From NCBI GenBank assembly GCA_963717195.1, contig CAVQVR010000001.1:434001-498000 (forward strand): 64,000 nucleotides of DNA, in the 5' to 3' direction. Source of the DNA: JACDAE01 sp963717195 (GTDB lineage: Bacteria > Chloroflexota > Ktedonobacteria > Ktedonobacterales > Ktedonobacteraceae). The translations under genes and the position numbers were made by a program. Shown piece by piece: positions 35,917 to 44,546 of this stretch. How positions within the stretch are numbered: the first letter of the stretch is position 1; every line of letters starts with the position of its first letter. A model generated the notes under the pieces. The model was not told the origin of the DNA. It was given only the letters and a program-made list of their open reading frames with translations, and made no database searches.

Positions 35917-36741
35917 ATGGCACTCAAGAATTTCAAAGGAGCAGTCGCGATTATTACCGGAGGTGCAAGTGGTATCGGGCTGGCAACAGCTCAAGCACTC
36001 TCCTCAGAAGGTGCACACGTGGTTCTGGCCGATCTCAATGAACAAGGACTACAGCAGGCAGCAGAACAGATAAAGAAAAGCGGCGCAACAGGACAGGTGA
36101 TCACGAAACGGACCGATGTCACTAGCGAAGAACAGGTACAGGCATTGATGCAGATGGCCCTCGATACCTATGGCGGCCACATCGACCTGGTAGTGACCAG
36201 CGCGGGCATTGGACGCGGCGGCCTGATAGATATGTTCTCCGGCCAGGAAATGCAGACTTTGATGAATATCAACTTTATGGGAACCTATCACTGTGTCAGA
36301 GCTGCTCTACCAACAATGCGTCAACAGCAGAGCGGGCACTTTGTTTTCCTCAGTTCAGCCGCAGGGAAACTGGGCGTTCCATTGTTGACAGCCTACTGTG
36401 CAAGCAAATGGGCAGTACGCGGCTTCTCCTCAGCTCTACGCGCCGAGCTCTACGGAACGGGTATTGATGTCACTACCGTCTATCCTTCATGGGTAGATAC
36501 GCCTATGACGCGACAAGAAGGCATGGAGCTTCTGAACATTGAAGCAAAACTTGTGGTAGAACAGGTTGCTGAAGAAATATTACAGGCTGTGCAGCAAGGA
36601 GATCACGATCTGACTATGGCACCAGATGAAGGGACCGCAACGCTTCTGCAGATCATGCAGAACGATCAAAATAAAGCAGAACAATTAGTGGGGCAATCAT
36701 TCCAACAACGCTTACAGCAGTTTTCAGGAGGAACGGCGTAA
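35917..36741 (+). CDS. Short-chain dehydrogenase/reductase (SDR)
   Basis: A classical SDR oxidoreductase of 274 residues. TGGASGIG (14-21) binds NAD(P); SAGIG replaces the usual NNAG; the active site is S146/S147, Y160 and K164 (YCASK). Asp at the end of beta-2 (VVLADLN) favours NAD over NADP. The region after the active site (YPSWVDTPMT) is normal, then a ~50-residue Gln-rich tail. Substrate cannot be told. AAAGGAG lies eight bases before the ATG. It is probably monocistronic between the kinase terminator and oppositely oriented small genes. Confidence 0.9.
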   Translation: MALKNFKGAVAIITGGASGIGLATAQALSSEGAHVVLADLNEQGLQQAAEQIKKSGATGQVITKRTDVTSEEQVQALMQMALDTYGGHIDLVVTSAGIGRGGLIDMFSGQEMQTLMNINFMGTYHCVRAALPTMRQQQSGHFVFLSSAAGKLGVPLLTAYCASKWAVRGFSSALRAELYGTGIDVTTVYPSWVDTPMTRQEGMELLNIEAKLVVEQVAEEILQAVQQGDHDLTMAPDEGTATLLQIMQNDQNKAEQLVGQSFQQRLQQFSGGTA

Positions 36742-36814
36742 GCACAACATCAATGGAGTGCAATCTCTTGAACAACGCTGGTTCTCGCCTTCCTCTAAAA
36801 TAGTATCCATCCGC

Positions 36815-36976
36815 TTAATGGGAAGCTACGCTAGTGACAAAAAAAGCCATCATAATCAACCAGCTAATGACCAGAGCGATCAGAATACGCACAGCTATGC
36901 CGGAAGTAACAAAGCGACGACGACGCGTGATCAAAGTTGTAGCGGATTCAGGCGTCGTCATACGATGAGTAGCCAT
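36815..36976 (-). CDS. Small single-pass membrane protein (53 aa)
   Basis: A 53-codon gene on the minus strand. The product has a basic segment (ITRRRR) followed by one strong membrane helix (GIAVRILIALVISWLIMMAFFV) and a short tail. I accept it because GGAGGAG stands five bases before ATG 36976 and the helix is clean with a positive-inside flank. A longer reading to 37039 has no ribosome site. No family is recognised. It faces the SDR gene and follows the DUF971 gene on the same strand by about 120 bp. Confidence 0.55.
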   Translation of the reverse strand: MATHRMTTPESATTLITRRRRFVTSGIAVRILIALVISWLIMMAFFVTSVASH

Positions 36977-37093
36977 AGAACTCCTCCAATATAAAATCCA
37001 GGAACATCCTGGCAGATATGATGCCAGGATGTATCCCATCTACAAATGAACTCACTAGCTACAACGATACAAATTTATCAATGTTAACACACC

Positions 37094-37441
37094 CTACCTT
37101 TCAAGTACTTTCTTCTGGCATTCATCACATTCACAACTGGCACGCAGCTTCTCATACGTATAGATACCGGTTTTATGTCCATCTTCCCACACAGGCGTGA
37201 GTCCATAACGACCGACAGGTTGAATATTGACGAGTGTTGTCTCTTCCACACTCAAACTTTGCCTGCTCTGCAACATGCCTGGCAATCCGCCTTCACCAGC
37301 ACACCAGGCGCAAGGGCAGGCCCAACGTAGATGTTCCCAGCCATGGATGCTTTCATGATCATCGCTCCACGTCAGAATCAGTTTCCGATTCTCTTCATCA
37401 AGCAGAAACGACGTTGGCGATGGATGATCATATTGACTCAT
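37094..37441 (-). CDS. DUF971 (GBBH-like N-terminal domain) protein
   Basis: 115 residues matching the DUF971 pattern: HLRWACPCAWCAGEGG, then NIQPVGRYGLTPVWEDGHKTGIYTYEKLR and a C-terminal CECDEC. The four to five cysteines suggest a zinc or Fe-S site. This domain is also the N-terminal part of gamma-butyrobetaine hydroxylase, and stand-alone members have been linked to iron-sulfur handling; which applies here is unknown. GGAG stands eight bases before the ATG. Confidence 0.88.
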   Translation of the reverse strand: MSQYDHPSPTSFLLDEENRKLILTWSDDHESIHGWEHLRWACPCAWCAGEGGLPGMLQSRQSLSVEETTLVNIQPVGRYGLTPVWEDGHKTGIYTYEKLRASCECDECQKKVLER

Positions 37442-37723
37442 CTATTTTCTCCGTTCGCACGTTAAGCTATTCAGATTAATAATGTCCTCACCATCGAAGG
37501 CTGCATCCTCAAATGATTATATCTATTGTAGTTCTTTTCTCTGTGCCTGTCTATAAGATAGAACAAAACATATCTATGCCTCTATCATCCTCTGCTTTGT
37601 TCCATGGGGCCAAATGATAGGGACCGAAGCCCCTAAAATCACGAAGATGGAGATGGGCGTTACCCGTAATCATCATTCTGCGTTCTAGGAATTAGATGTT
37701 TATATTACTATGGAGATTGATCA

Positions 37724-38542
37724 ATGATAGAAACGTTGCTGGTTGGGGGATTGGCGGGCATACTGACAGCTATTGTCATCTCACTGCTCGCATTGTCCAT
37801 GCAAAAACGCGCTATAAGTACACAACAAGAAGTACAACAGGCATGGGAACGCGCACAGGAAGCTCGCCAACAACAGTGGCAGGCCCAACAGGAGAAGCAG
37901 CTTCTCTCTATGGAAAACAAGCTGCTAGCCAGTATAGAACGGCTACAGTCTCAATGGCAAGATTTCGAGGCCAAAGACGCGGAGCGTGCGGAAAATCTGA
38001 GGCGACAATATGAGTTGACCACTACGCAGGCCCATATCGAATATGAGCTGGCACGCCTGCCTCACAGCGAGGATACGCCTCTTACTATCACGCGCCAACA
38101 TCATGTCACCACACGTTGGCAGTCACCCCGTCTGCAGGGAGCCAACCTTTCGCATCGCAATCTCTCTTCACGTTACCTCGGCTATGCTGACTTGCGAGAT
38201 AGTAAGTTGCTCAATACAAATCTTTTCATGGCCGATCTCTTTAGGGCATGGTTGGCGGGGGCTGATCTGACCGGGGCTGACCTGTCAGCTGCAAACCTGA
38301 CCGAGGCTGATCTGCGGGGAGCAAATTTGACCGGAGCCAACTTCCAGGTTGCCGATCTCAATAATACCGTTCTGATAGGTGCTGACTTGCGTGGAGTGCG
38401 CAACCTCAGCCTGGAGCAGGTTCAGAATGCTATCTATGATGACACAACCTGCTTCGATGAGGCACTTGTCAATCACCTGTCACATGCTCCCTATCAGCAG
38501 CAGCGACTGGCACCATTCCATCTTTCATCGACACGAGAATAG
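37724..38542 (+). CDS. Membrane-anchored pentapeptide-repeat protein
   Basis: 272 residues. One N-terminal membrane helix (residues ~4-24) precedes a Gln/Glu-rich coiled coil (~30-105) and then pentapeptide repeats of the A(D/N)LxG type (about residues 135-225, for example ADLTGADLSAANLTEADLRGANLTGANF). Such repeats form a right-handed beta-helix. Related proteins act as topoisomerase-protecting DNA mimics or as scaffolds; the membrane anchor makes a scaffold more likely. GGAG stands eight bases before the ATG. No operon partner is evident. Confidence 0.88.
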   Translation: MIETLLVGGLAGILTAIVISLLALSMQKRAISTQQEVQQAWERAQEARQQQWQAQQEKQLLSMENKLLASIERLQSQWQDFEAKDAERAENLRRQYELTTTQAHIEYELARLPHSEDTPLTITRQHHVTTRWQSPRLQGANLSHRNLSSRYLGYADLRDSKLLNTNLFMADLFRAWLAGADLTGADLSAANLTEADLRGANLTGANFQVADLNNTVLIGADLRGVRNLSLEQVQNAIYDDTTCFDEALVNHLSHAPYQQQRLAPFHLSSTRE

Positions 38543-38866
38543 AAGCGCTCTTCTGGCAAGAACGATGCTGATGTCATCCCCATCCCCAAGATGACACCAG
38601 TATCAAGTATGTAAACGGCCTCCAGAAGGATGTTTACAGCACTCATTAGCACTATATACCTCCCAGGTTGAACAAGAGAGATTCCCTGGTAACAGTTCCA
38701 TGAAGTTGTCATATGAATGGTAGAGAAAAAGCAACCGGTACATTATAGAATACCCATCAAGGTGGGGATCTGAATGGTTCGCACCCGCTATGAAATGTGG
38801 TAAACTTTGGGCAATTATCGGCATATCAGCCGGACTCGATTATTTTATTCAGAGGGTTTTATACAT
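38543..38866. other. Intergenic region
   Basis: About 320 bases between two rightward genes. I see no repeat, RNA or convincing terminator, and only AT-rich stretches near 38840 that could hold the promoter of the FabG-like gene. Confidence 0.3.
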
Positions 38867-39634
38867 ATGGGAAATGAACAGCAACTGCCGCTGGCAGGGA
38901 AAATCGCACTGATTACAGGAAGTAGTCAGGGTATTGGCCGCGCTACAGCAGAGCGCCTGGGACGGTCAGGAGCCGATGTCGTCATTAACTATCGCAGCAA
39001 TGCTCACGCAGCCGAGGAGGTAAAGGCAACCATCGAAGCGCTAGGTAGACGGTGTATCGCAGTGCAAGCAGACGTGAGCAACGAGGAAGATGTAACGCGT
39101 CTCTTTGCTGAGATAAATCTCTTCCTTGGCCCGGTTAGTATTCTGGTGAATAATGCAGGCACAACACGTGATAAGTTAATTCTACAGATGTCGCTCAACG
39201 ATTTTGAGCATGTCATGGATATCAACCTGCGTGCTGCATTCCTCTGCACAAAAGCCGCTCTACGTGGCATGATGAAGGCACGCTGGGGACGTATCGTCAA
39301 CGTAGCCTCAGTTGCAGGGCTGCTTGGCAACGCAGGACAGGCCAACTACAGTTCCTCCAAAGCCGCAATTCTGGCCTTAACACTCAGTACGGCACGCGAG
39401 ATGGCAAGCCGGAACATTACCGCTAACGCCGTTGCTCCCGGGTTCGTTCCTACTGAACTCACCTCTACTGTTACAGAACAGCAACGGAAATTTATGCTTG
39501 ACACGACCCCCCTGGGACGTTTCGGCACTGTTGATGAGGTAGCAACGGCAATCAATTTCTTTTGTTCGCCAGAAGCGAGCTATATCACCGGTCAGATCCT
39601 TGGTGTCGATGGAGGGCTAGCGATGCATATTTAG
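38867..39634 (+). CDS. fabG: 3-oxoacyl-ACP reductase-type SDR (FabG-like)
   Basis: A 255-residue SDR close to FabG, which reduces 3-oxoacyl-ACP with NADPH in fatty acid synthesis. TGSSQGIG 17-24, an NYRS basic position favouring NADP, NNAGTTRDKL (NNAG 95-98), S148, Y161, K165, and the C-terminal FCSPEASYITGQILGVDGG. The ATG at 38867 is preferred; an upstream in-frame start at 38807 would add 20 unrelated residues. No other fab genes are near, so it may serve another ketoacyl or polyketide-like substrate. A methyltransferase gene follows after 130 bp. Confidence 0.92.
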   Translation: MGNEQQLPLAGKIALITGSSQGIGRATAERLGRSGADVVINYRSNAHAAEEVKATIEALGRRCIAVQADVSNEEDVTRLFAEINLFLGPVSILVNNAGTTRDKLILQMSLNDFEHVMDINLRAAFLCTKAALRGMMKARWGRIVNVASVAGLLGNAGQANYSSSKAAILALTLSTAREMASRNITANAVAPGFVPTELTSTVTEQQRKFMLDTTPLGRFGTVDEVATAINFFCSPEASYITGQILGVDGGLAMHI

Positions 39635-39764
39635 TGCCTCTATTGATCGTCATTTGAACCCACAGCGTACAGGTAGTTAGCGAGCAACAGAAATCCATGA
39701 AACATCTCGACGAACTTGTTTCTCTAACCAGTTAATAGAATTTTTCTGGCTAAGGAGGCTGCAC

Positions 39765-40628
39765 ATGGCACTTATCGAAACCGAGGAAACGAACCGTTTT
39801 ACCTATGAGCGCTTCGCAGCGCACGCTTTTTATACCGATATCAATCGCTCGCTCGTCCAACAGGCACTTGCCCATCTACCAGTACGAGCGGGCCAATTAA
39901 CTATTGTCGATATGGCATGTGGTACAGGTGCAGTTACACGCCTGATTGCGGAGGAACTGGCGCAGCAGGGACTGCTGGATCGTGCCCAACTAATTGGCGT
40001 TGATCCATCAGCAGAAGCACTGCGGCATGCACGCACTGGCATGGACCAGATGGGCCTGGAGACTCACGCCGAATTTATGCAAGGAGATGCTGAGGATCTT
40101 CCCAACATTGTCTCCAACGCTGATGCAGCTTTCTTCTGTAACGCAATTCATCTCGTTCCCGATAAACGCACCGCATTTGAGCAGATGTCTACTATTCTTG
40201 CCCCAGGGGGGATATTTGCCTGCAACAGCGCATTCTACGAAGGTACCTATGTTCCCGGCACAGAACGTTTCTATCGCCTCTGGACACGCCGCGCTGTTGG
40301 TTGGCTGAAGAATACGCACCCTGATGCGCATCTCTCACGAGAAGCGAAAGCGATGGCGATGCAGTGGCTCTCCCCTGAAGAATATATCGCCCTCTTCAAA
40401 ATGACTGGTTTCAGCAGTGTTGAACCAATCCAAACAGCCGTTACGATCTCGCTCGACGCGTGGCGCGATCTGGGTCAATACTGGCTTTTCATCGATGGTG
40501 CGCTTCCCGGTATCCCACTAGCCTATGGTGCTGAGGCGCTGGAGACGGCCGTCTACCAGGTCGGCCAGGAGTTGGGGATGGCAGAAGTGCCGCGCATGTG
40601 GCTCCAACTCGTTGCCACCAAAGCTTGA
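39765..40628 (+). CDS. Class I SAM-dependent methyltransferase
   Basis: 287 residues. The SAM-binding motif I is IVDMACGTGAVTRL (about residues 47-60), followed by LIGVDPSAEALRHAR (motif II acidic residue) and GDAEDLPNIVSNADAAFFCNAIHLV (post I/II). The UbiE/COQ5-like pattern suggests a small-molecule substrate. AAGGAGG lies seven bases before the ATG, a strong site. It follows the FabG-like gene on the same strand and may be co-transcribed; substrate unknown. Confidence 0.9.
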   Translation: MALIETEETNRFTYERFAAHAFYTDINRSLVQQALAHLPVRAGQLTIVDMACGTGAVTRLIAEELAQQGLLDRAQLIGVDPSAEALRHARTGMDQMGLETHAEFMQGDAEDLPNIVSNADAAFFCNAIHLVPDKRTAFEQMSTILAPGGIFACNSAFYEGTYVPGTERFYRLWTRRAVGWLKNTHPDAHLSREAKAMAMQWLSPEEYIALFKMTGFSSVEPIQTAVTISLDAWRDLGQYWLFIDGALPGIPLAYGAEALETAVYQVGQELGMAEVPRMWLQLVATKA

Positions 40629-40694
40629 GTCGAGTGGTAGTACACTAATCATTTATCGACCCTTTCCCAGGTGTTCAATCGATCTCCAATGCAA

Positions 40695-40749
40695 GAGCTA
40701 TACCTGAGCTATACCTTGATGTATGATCAGGTATAGCTCGTCTCCGTTG
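40695..40749. repeat. Perfect 13-bp inverted repeat, possible operator
   Basis: GAGCTATACCTGA (40695-40707) and TCAGGTATAGCTC (40737-40749) are exact complements, and a partial third half-site (GCTATACCTT) lies directly after the first arm. There is no T-run. It sits ~190 bp before the HTH/GAF-like regulator gene, so it could be a terminator for the methyltransferase gene or an operator. Confidence 0.5.
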
Positions 40750-40941
40750 TGAGTATAAAAAGCGCATTAATTTCTTGTGGGAAACATTGACGGCTACGGT
40801 ATGAACTGCTATCATAAAGTACATGGGAATCCTTCTTAGCAAATTTACCCATAGGGGTATAGAGCATCTCAACGAAAATATGCTCCCAGAAACGCTTATT
40901 TTCTTCACCGTGTGTCAACGCCGGGACATAGGAGTAGTCAG

Positions 40942-41952
40942 GTGAGAGATATACACGAGGCACAAACCTGGCGCGAGTTGCTGGGAATGATCATTAGCGA
41001 TCCAAAGGAGAGACAACGCCTCATTGACGCTCTAGGCGTTACATCTATTACATTAACTCGTTGGGTAAGTGGGGAGTCGGATCCACGACCACAAAATTTA
41101 CGTCATTTGTTAAGCGTTCTCCCGCAGCAGCGCGAACATTTCGTCGAACTGCTAAAAAAAGAACGGGGGCTGGGCGAATTCGTCAATCCGCTACCAGACG
41201 AAACGTCCCCTGGTGAGATTCCGGCTGAGTTTTACGCACGGGTCTTTATTGCTCGTTCGACGATGACTGATAATTTACGCTTCTGGTCGACCTGCAATCT
41301 TATTTTACAGCAAGCGCTCGGGCAATTAGATCCGGATCGGCAAGGAATGTCAATCTGGGTTGTCAAATGTATGGCACCTTCAGGTCCATATAACAAAGTG
41401 CGTAGCCTGCGTGAAGTGGTAGGACAGGGCACTTATCCATGGTCGGGCAACCTTGAGCAGCAAGCGATGTTTCTGGGAGCTGAATCTCTTGCAGGAAATG
41501 TCGTCACGCTGTGTCGTCCAGGGATCATTGAGAACCTTGATGAAGAGCACAACCTCATGCCAGCCGCACGGGTGGACTTTGAGAAAAGTGCAGCAATCTA
41601 CCCTATTCTCTATGCGGGACGTATTGCCGGTGTCCTGCTGATCTCCAGCACTCAATACAATCATTTTCTTTTGCAGACACGTACAGCACTGGCCCAATGC
41701 TATGCTGATTTAATTGCACTCTCACTTGAAACGGATGATTTCTACGCGCCCGAAGACATCGCTCTTTGTGTCATGCCCACACACAATGAACAAAAACAAT
41801 ATTTTGCCAGATTCCGGCAGCTCATCGCTAATACCATGATCGTTGCTGCCAGTAGAAATCGTCCAGTCAACAATATTGAAGCTGACCAGATCGTATGGCA
41901 ACGCCTGGAAGAAGAGCTCTTGCAACTGCCAATTAGCCATAAAACGTCGTAA
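40942..41952 (+). CDS. HTH plus GAF-like transcriptional regulator
   Basis: 336 residues. Residues ~5-60 (TWRELLGMIISDPKERQRLIDALGVTSITLTRWVSGES) resemble a XRE/lambda-type helix-turn-helix with DPRPQNLRHLLSVLP after it. The remainder is a GAF-like sensor domain (SIWVVKCM..., REVVGQGTYPW, AAIYPILYAGRIAGVLLISS). I recall this combination as a family expanded in Ktedonobacteria. Start: GTG at 40942 with AGGAG seven bases upstream; the GTG at 40912 has no site. The following lectin-like gene begins 27 bases after the stop and is probably co-transcribed. Confidence 0.82.
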   Translation: MRDIHEAQTWRELLGMIISDPKERQRLIDALGVTSITLTRWVSGESDPRPQNLRHLLSVLPQQREHFVELLKKERGLGEFVNPLPDETSPGEIPAEFYARVFIARSTMTDNLRFWSTCNLILQQALGQLDPDRQGMSIWVVKCMAPSGPYNKVRSLREVVGQGTYPWSGNLEQQAMFLGAESLAGNVVTLCRPGIIENLDEEHNLMPAARVDFEKSAAIYPILYAGRIAGVLLISSTQYNHFLLQTRTALAQCYADLIALSLETDDFYAPEDIALCVMPTHNEQKQYFARFRQLIANTMIVAASRNRPVNNIEADQIVWQRLEEELLQLPISHKTS

Positions 41953-41979
41953 TTGCTATTGAGATTTTGAAGATGTATT

Positions 41980-42780
41980 ATGTTCGATGATTTTCTTCAG
42001 GGTATCAACCAATACTGGACACAAACCTGTATCGGACCCGGTTCACTCTCTGTAAAAGACTCGGTACTGCATATGGCTATTCCAACCATACATCAGGGGG
42101 AATATGCCGACGCACAGATTGATGATTATGCGGGACGTGTACGTTCAGCATTTCCATGGACACCTCCTGTACGCATGGAGGTACGGGCACGTGCGTCTTT
42201 ACCGGCTGCCGGGCACACTTCCACGGGTGAGGGCGAGATTTTGCGTGGTACGGCGGGTTTTGGCTTCTGGAACTATCCTTTTTCGGTGCGTGGGGACCCA
42301 TTGATGTTGCCTGAGGCGATCTGGTTTTTCTATGCCTCTCCACCATCGAATATGGCTTTAGTGCCGGGCGTACCCGGTTGGGGCTGGAAGGCCCAGGTTA
42401 TCCATAGTATGCGTCCTGGAGCACTCCTGGCAACCGTTCCTACGGCGCTTACAACCGGTTGGGCACGTGTGACAGGTCAGGCAGATCAGGCTGCTCGCTG
42501 GCTCAAAAGGTTAAGTGGGGCTTGCGAGGCTCTGGTTCCGGTCGCAATGACGGATTGGCATACCTATACACTTGAATGGCGTAAGGACCGGGCTCAGTTC
42601 TGGGTGGATGACGTTGAGATTTTACGTGTGCTCAACCCACCTGCGCGACGACTTGGGTTTGTTGCATGGTTGGATAATCAGTACGCCATCGTCTCGCCAC
42701 GTGGTATCTTTCGTTTCGGTACGGTATCAAGCGGGCCGGAATGGTTTGAACTGGATTCGGTCAACATTGATGCAATTTAG
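41980..42780 (+). CDS. Concanavalin-A-like lectin/glucanase-fold protein
   Basis: 266 residues, no signal peptide. The pattern fits a GH16/LamG-like beta-sandwich: LRGTAGFGFWNYPF, PEAIWFFYASPPSNMAL, DWHTYTLEWRKDRAQFWVDDVEIL and LGFVAWLDNQYA. The typical GH16 catalytic ExDxE is not visible, so binding rather than hydrolysis is likely. It follows the HTH/GAF-like regulator by 27 bp. Function unknown. Confidence 0.72.
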   Translation: MFDDFLQGINQYWTQTCIGPGSLSVKDSVLHMAIPTIHQGEYADAQIDDYAGRVRSAFPWTPPVRMEVRARASLPAAGHTSTGEGEILRGTAGFGFWNYPFSVRGDPLMLPEAIWFFYASPPSNMALVPGVPGWGWKAQVIHSMRPGALLATVPTALTTGWARVTGQADQAARWLKRLSGACEALVPVAMTDWHTYTLEWRKDRAQFWVDDVEILRVLNPPARRLGFVAWLDNQYAIVSPRGIFRFGTVSSGPEWFELDSVNIDAI

Positions 42781-42806
42781 CTCCTTCACAGGCATGTAAA
42801 TCCAGC

Positions 42807-42874
42807 ACGGGCTTGTAAATGGCGCCCCTACATTGACTCTGGCTCCCTCCTTCACGGGCGTTTACACGCCCGTG
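42807..42874. terminator. Repeat and hairpin between convergent genes
   Basis: A perfect 9-bp hairpin CACGGGCGT / ACGCCCGTG at 42853-42874 with a 4-base loop lies between the lectin-like gene and clpP, which converge. It is preceded at 42807-42834 by a CACGGGCTTGTAAATGGCGC-type repeat, seen again at 44547. A bidirectional terminator is likely. Confidence 0.55.
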
Positions 42875-42891
42875 ATGGTCCAAAGGTCAGC

Positions 42892-43518
42892 CTACACCTT
42901 TACTCGTTCGATATTTTTTTCGGCTTCAGGCAATACCTCATCGATGATACCATACTCTACGGCTTCCTGAGCACTGAGGAAGAAGTCACGCTCAGTGTCA
43001 TGCTTGATGCGCTCTAAGCTCTGCCCGGTATGCTTCTGAATAATGCCATTCAGTGTATCGCGCATATAGAGTATTTCGCGTGCATGGATATCGATGTCCG
43101 TTGCCTGCCCCTCAATACCTCCACCCTGGATGAGCGGCTGGTGCAGGTGTATACGGGAATTCGGAAGAGCACGGCGCAGCCCACGATCACCGGCCAGGAG
43201 CAGAATAGTACCAAAGCTGGCAGCATAGCCAACACAGGTCGTTGCAACCGGGCAGGGAAGTTGACGCATGGTATCGTAGATTGCCAGCCCAGCTCTCACG
43301 ACACCACCTGGTGATGTGATATAGAGATTGATCTCGCGCTCAGGGCTCTCCGATGCCAGGAACAAGAGCTGCGCAACGACGAGGTTGGCGATACCATCCT
43401 CGATAGGCCCATTGACCATAATGATGCGTTCACGCAACAATCGTGAATAGATGTCATAGGCACGCTCACCGCGCCCAGTGGTTTCAATAACAGTAGGGAT
43501 AACAGCACGTGCGGACAT
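42892..43518 (-). CDS. clpP: ATP-dependent Clp protease proteolytic subunit
   Basis: The 208-residue serine peptidase of the Clp machine. Catalytic triad: S101 in VGYAASFGT, H126 in RIHLHQPL and D178 in DTERDFFLSA. The usual GQAASMGA is GYAASFGT here, a mild deviation next to the active site, so this may be a secondary ClpP paralogue. AAGGAGG precedes the ATG. It is the second gene after a small DUF4177-like gene (12-bp gap), and that operon diverges from a ClgR-like regulator gene, suggesting direct control. Confidence 0.96.
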   Translation of the reverse strand: MSARAVIPTVIETTGRGERAYDIYSRLLRERIIMVNGPIEDGIANLVVAQLLFLASESPEREINLYITSPGGVVRAGLAIYDTMRQLPCPVATTCVGYAASFGTILLLAGDRGLRRALPNSRIHLHQPLIQGGGIEGQATDIDIHAREILYMRDTLNGIIQKHTGQSLERIKHDTERDFFLSAQEAVEYGIIDEVLPEAEKNIERVKV

Positions 43519-43530
43519 AATGCACCTCCT

Positions 43531-43815
43531 TTATTTTGTAATCTGACGGACAAAGTAGTAGTGAACCAACGAGACATCACCCGTTGATCCCTGGTTGAGC
43601 ACTCCATTGAGGAGCCAGCCTTCATGACCAAGCTCGTTTAAACGCTCGGCATCTGGCAGCGCTTTTTCATTTGCGTCGATGGTCAGAATGCGGTACTCCC
43701 AGCGAATAGGATCCAGGGGAGTGTCTTCATAGACCATGATTTTAGGTGTGAACCCGATGGAGTTTTGTTCAAGGTTGTGTATGCGATTCTTATGGGATAC
43801 GGTAACAGTGGGCAT
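43531..43815 (-). CDS. Small DUF4177-like protein preceding clpP
   Basis: 94 residues. The C-terminal two-thirds fit the DUF4177 pattern: WEYRILTIDANEKALPDAERLNELGHEGWLLNG...YYFVR. Function of that family is unknown. AAAAGGAG lies eight bases before the ATG. Its stop is 12 bp from the clpP start, so the two are co-transcribed. It could be an adaptor or accessory of ClpP; no direct evidence. Confidence 0.8.
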   Translation of the reverse strand: MPTVTVSHKNRIHNLEQNSIGFTPKIMVYEDTPLDPIRWEYRILTIDANEKALPDAERLNELGHEGWLLNGVLNQGSTGDVSLVHYYFVRQITK

Positions 43816-43898
43816 ACTGTATTTCTCCTTTTGTTTTCAATACGTTCTTGCTTTCCTTGACTATAGCATGCCAATAGCCTATACTGATAGGAGTAAAC

Positions 43899-43942
43899 TA
43901 TGCTGTGAGCATAGGTAAGAGAAAAACAATGCTGTGAGCATA
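43899..43942. promoter_or_regulatory. Twin palindromic operators between the clpP operon and the ClgR-like gene
   Basis: TATGCT-GTG-AGCATA at 43899-43913 and ATGCT-GTG-AGCAT at 43929-43941, each embedded in the same 20-base direct repeat that continues AG(G/A)TAAG. Centres are 29 bp apart, close to three helical turns, so two dimers would sit on one face. They lie ~90 bp upstream of the clpP operon start and 16-60 bp upstream of the regulator ATG. This suggests activation of one gene set and autoregulation of the other. Confidence 0.65.
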
Positions 43943-43957
43943 GATAAGGATAGAATA

Positions 43958-44359
43958 ATGGCGGATTTACAGGAGATCCTGGGAAGGGTTATTCGGCAGG
44001 AACGGCAATATCGGAGACTGACAATTAAGGAGCTAGGCGATAAAGCTGGCCTTTCAGAGATCTATGTGGGCGAGATTGAGCGGGGGCAGAAGTATCCTTC
44101 AGCGAAAGTGCAGGAGAGTATCGCGCGTGCACTGGAACTCGATCTGGCGGAACTGCTGGAGCTGATGGCGGAGGAGATTCGGCGCGAGCGAGATCCTCAG
44201 ATGACGAATGCGATTGGCTTTACATTGCCTGCCACTCCCGGGCAACCAAGGCGCATTGTGATCAAGAATATCATTAATATGCTTGACGAGGGTGCGGTGG
44301 AGAGTGTTGCGGATTTTAGCGCTTTCCTCCTTGCTAAACGATTGGGTCCAGAAGAGTAA
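43958..44359 (+). CDS. XRE-family regulator, ClgR-like
   Basis: 133 residues. The helix-turn-helix covers about residues 8-65: LGRVIRQERQYRRLTIKELGDKAGLSEIYVGEIERGQKYPSAKVQESIARALELDLAELL. This closely resembles ClgR, the actinobacterial activator of clp genes, and the divergent neighbour is clpP. The C-terminal 65 residues (IKNIINMLDEGAVESVADFSAFLLAKR) are probably for dimerisation. ClgR-type regulators are often themselves Clp substrates; that is not visible here. The ATG at 43958 has AAGGA upstream; an in-frame GTG at 43934 is less likely and would overlap the second operator. Confidence 0.82.
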   Translation: MADLQEILGRVIRQERQYRRLTIKELGDKAGLSEIYVGEIERGQKYPSAKVQESIARALELDLAELLELMAEEIRRERDPQMTNAIGFTLPATPGQPRRIVIKNIINMLDEGAVESVADFSAFLLAKRLGPEE

Positions 44360-44380
44360 CGAAATCAGATAGTGAGGTAA

Positions 44381-44509
44381 GGACCCGAAGAGTTTGCGCC
44401 CGTCGTACCCGAAGAATGGGTTCTGCACCCATCTGATCTGTGGCGAGAAGATGCATGGTTCGGACAAATGTTGTTTTTCGGGAATGACGGGCGCGCACTC
44501 TTCGGACCC
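44381..44509. repeat. Imperfect inverted repeat element
   Basis: Left arm 44381-44404 (GGACCCGAAGAGTTTGCGCC...) and right arm 44486-44509 (GACGGGCGCGCACTCTTCGG...) are near-complements, ~23 bp, with about 80 bases between. A small non-coding mobile-like element between convergent genes. Confidence 0.6.
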
Positions 44510-44546
44510 TACCCTGGTTTCGTCAAGGGATTTTGTATCAACCATT

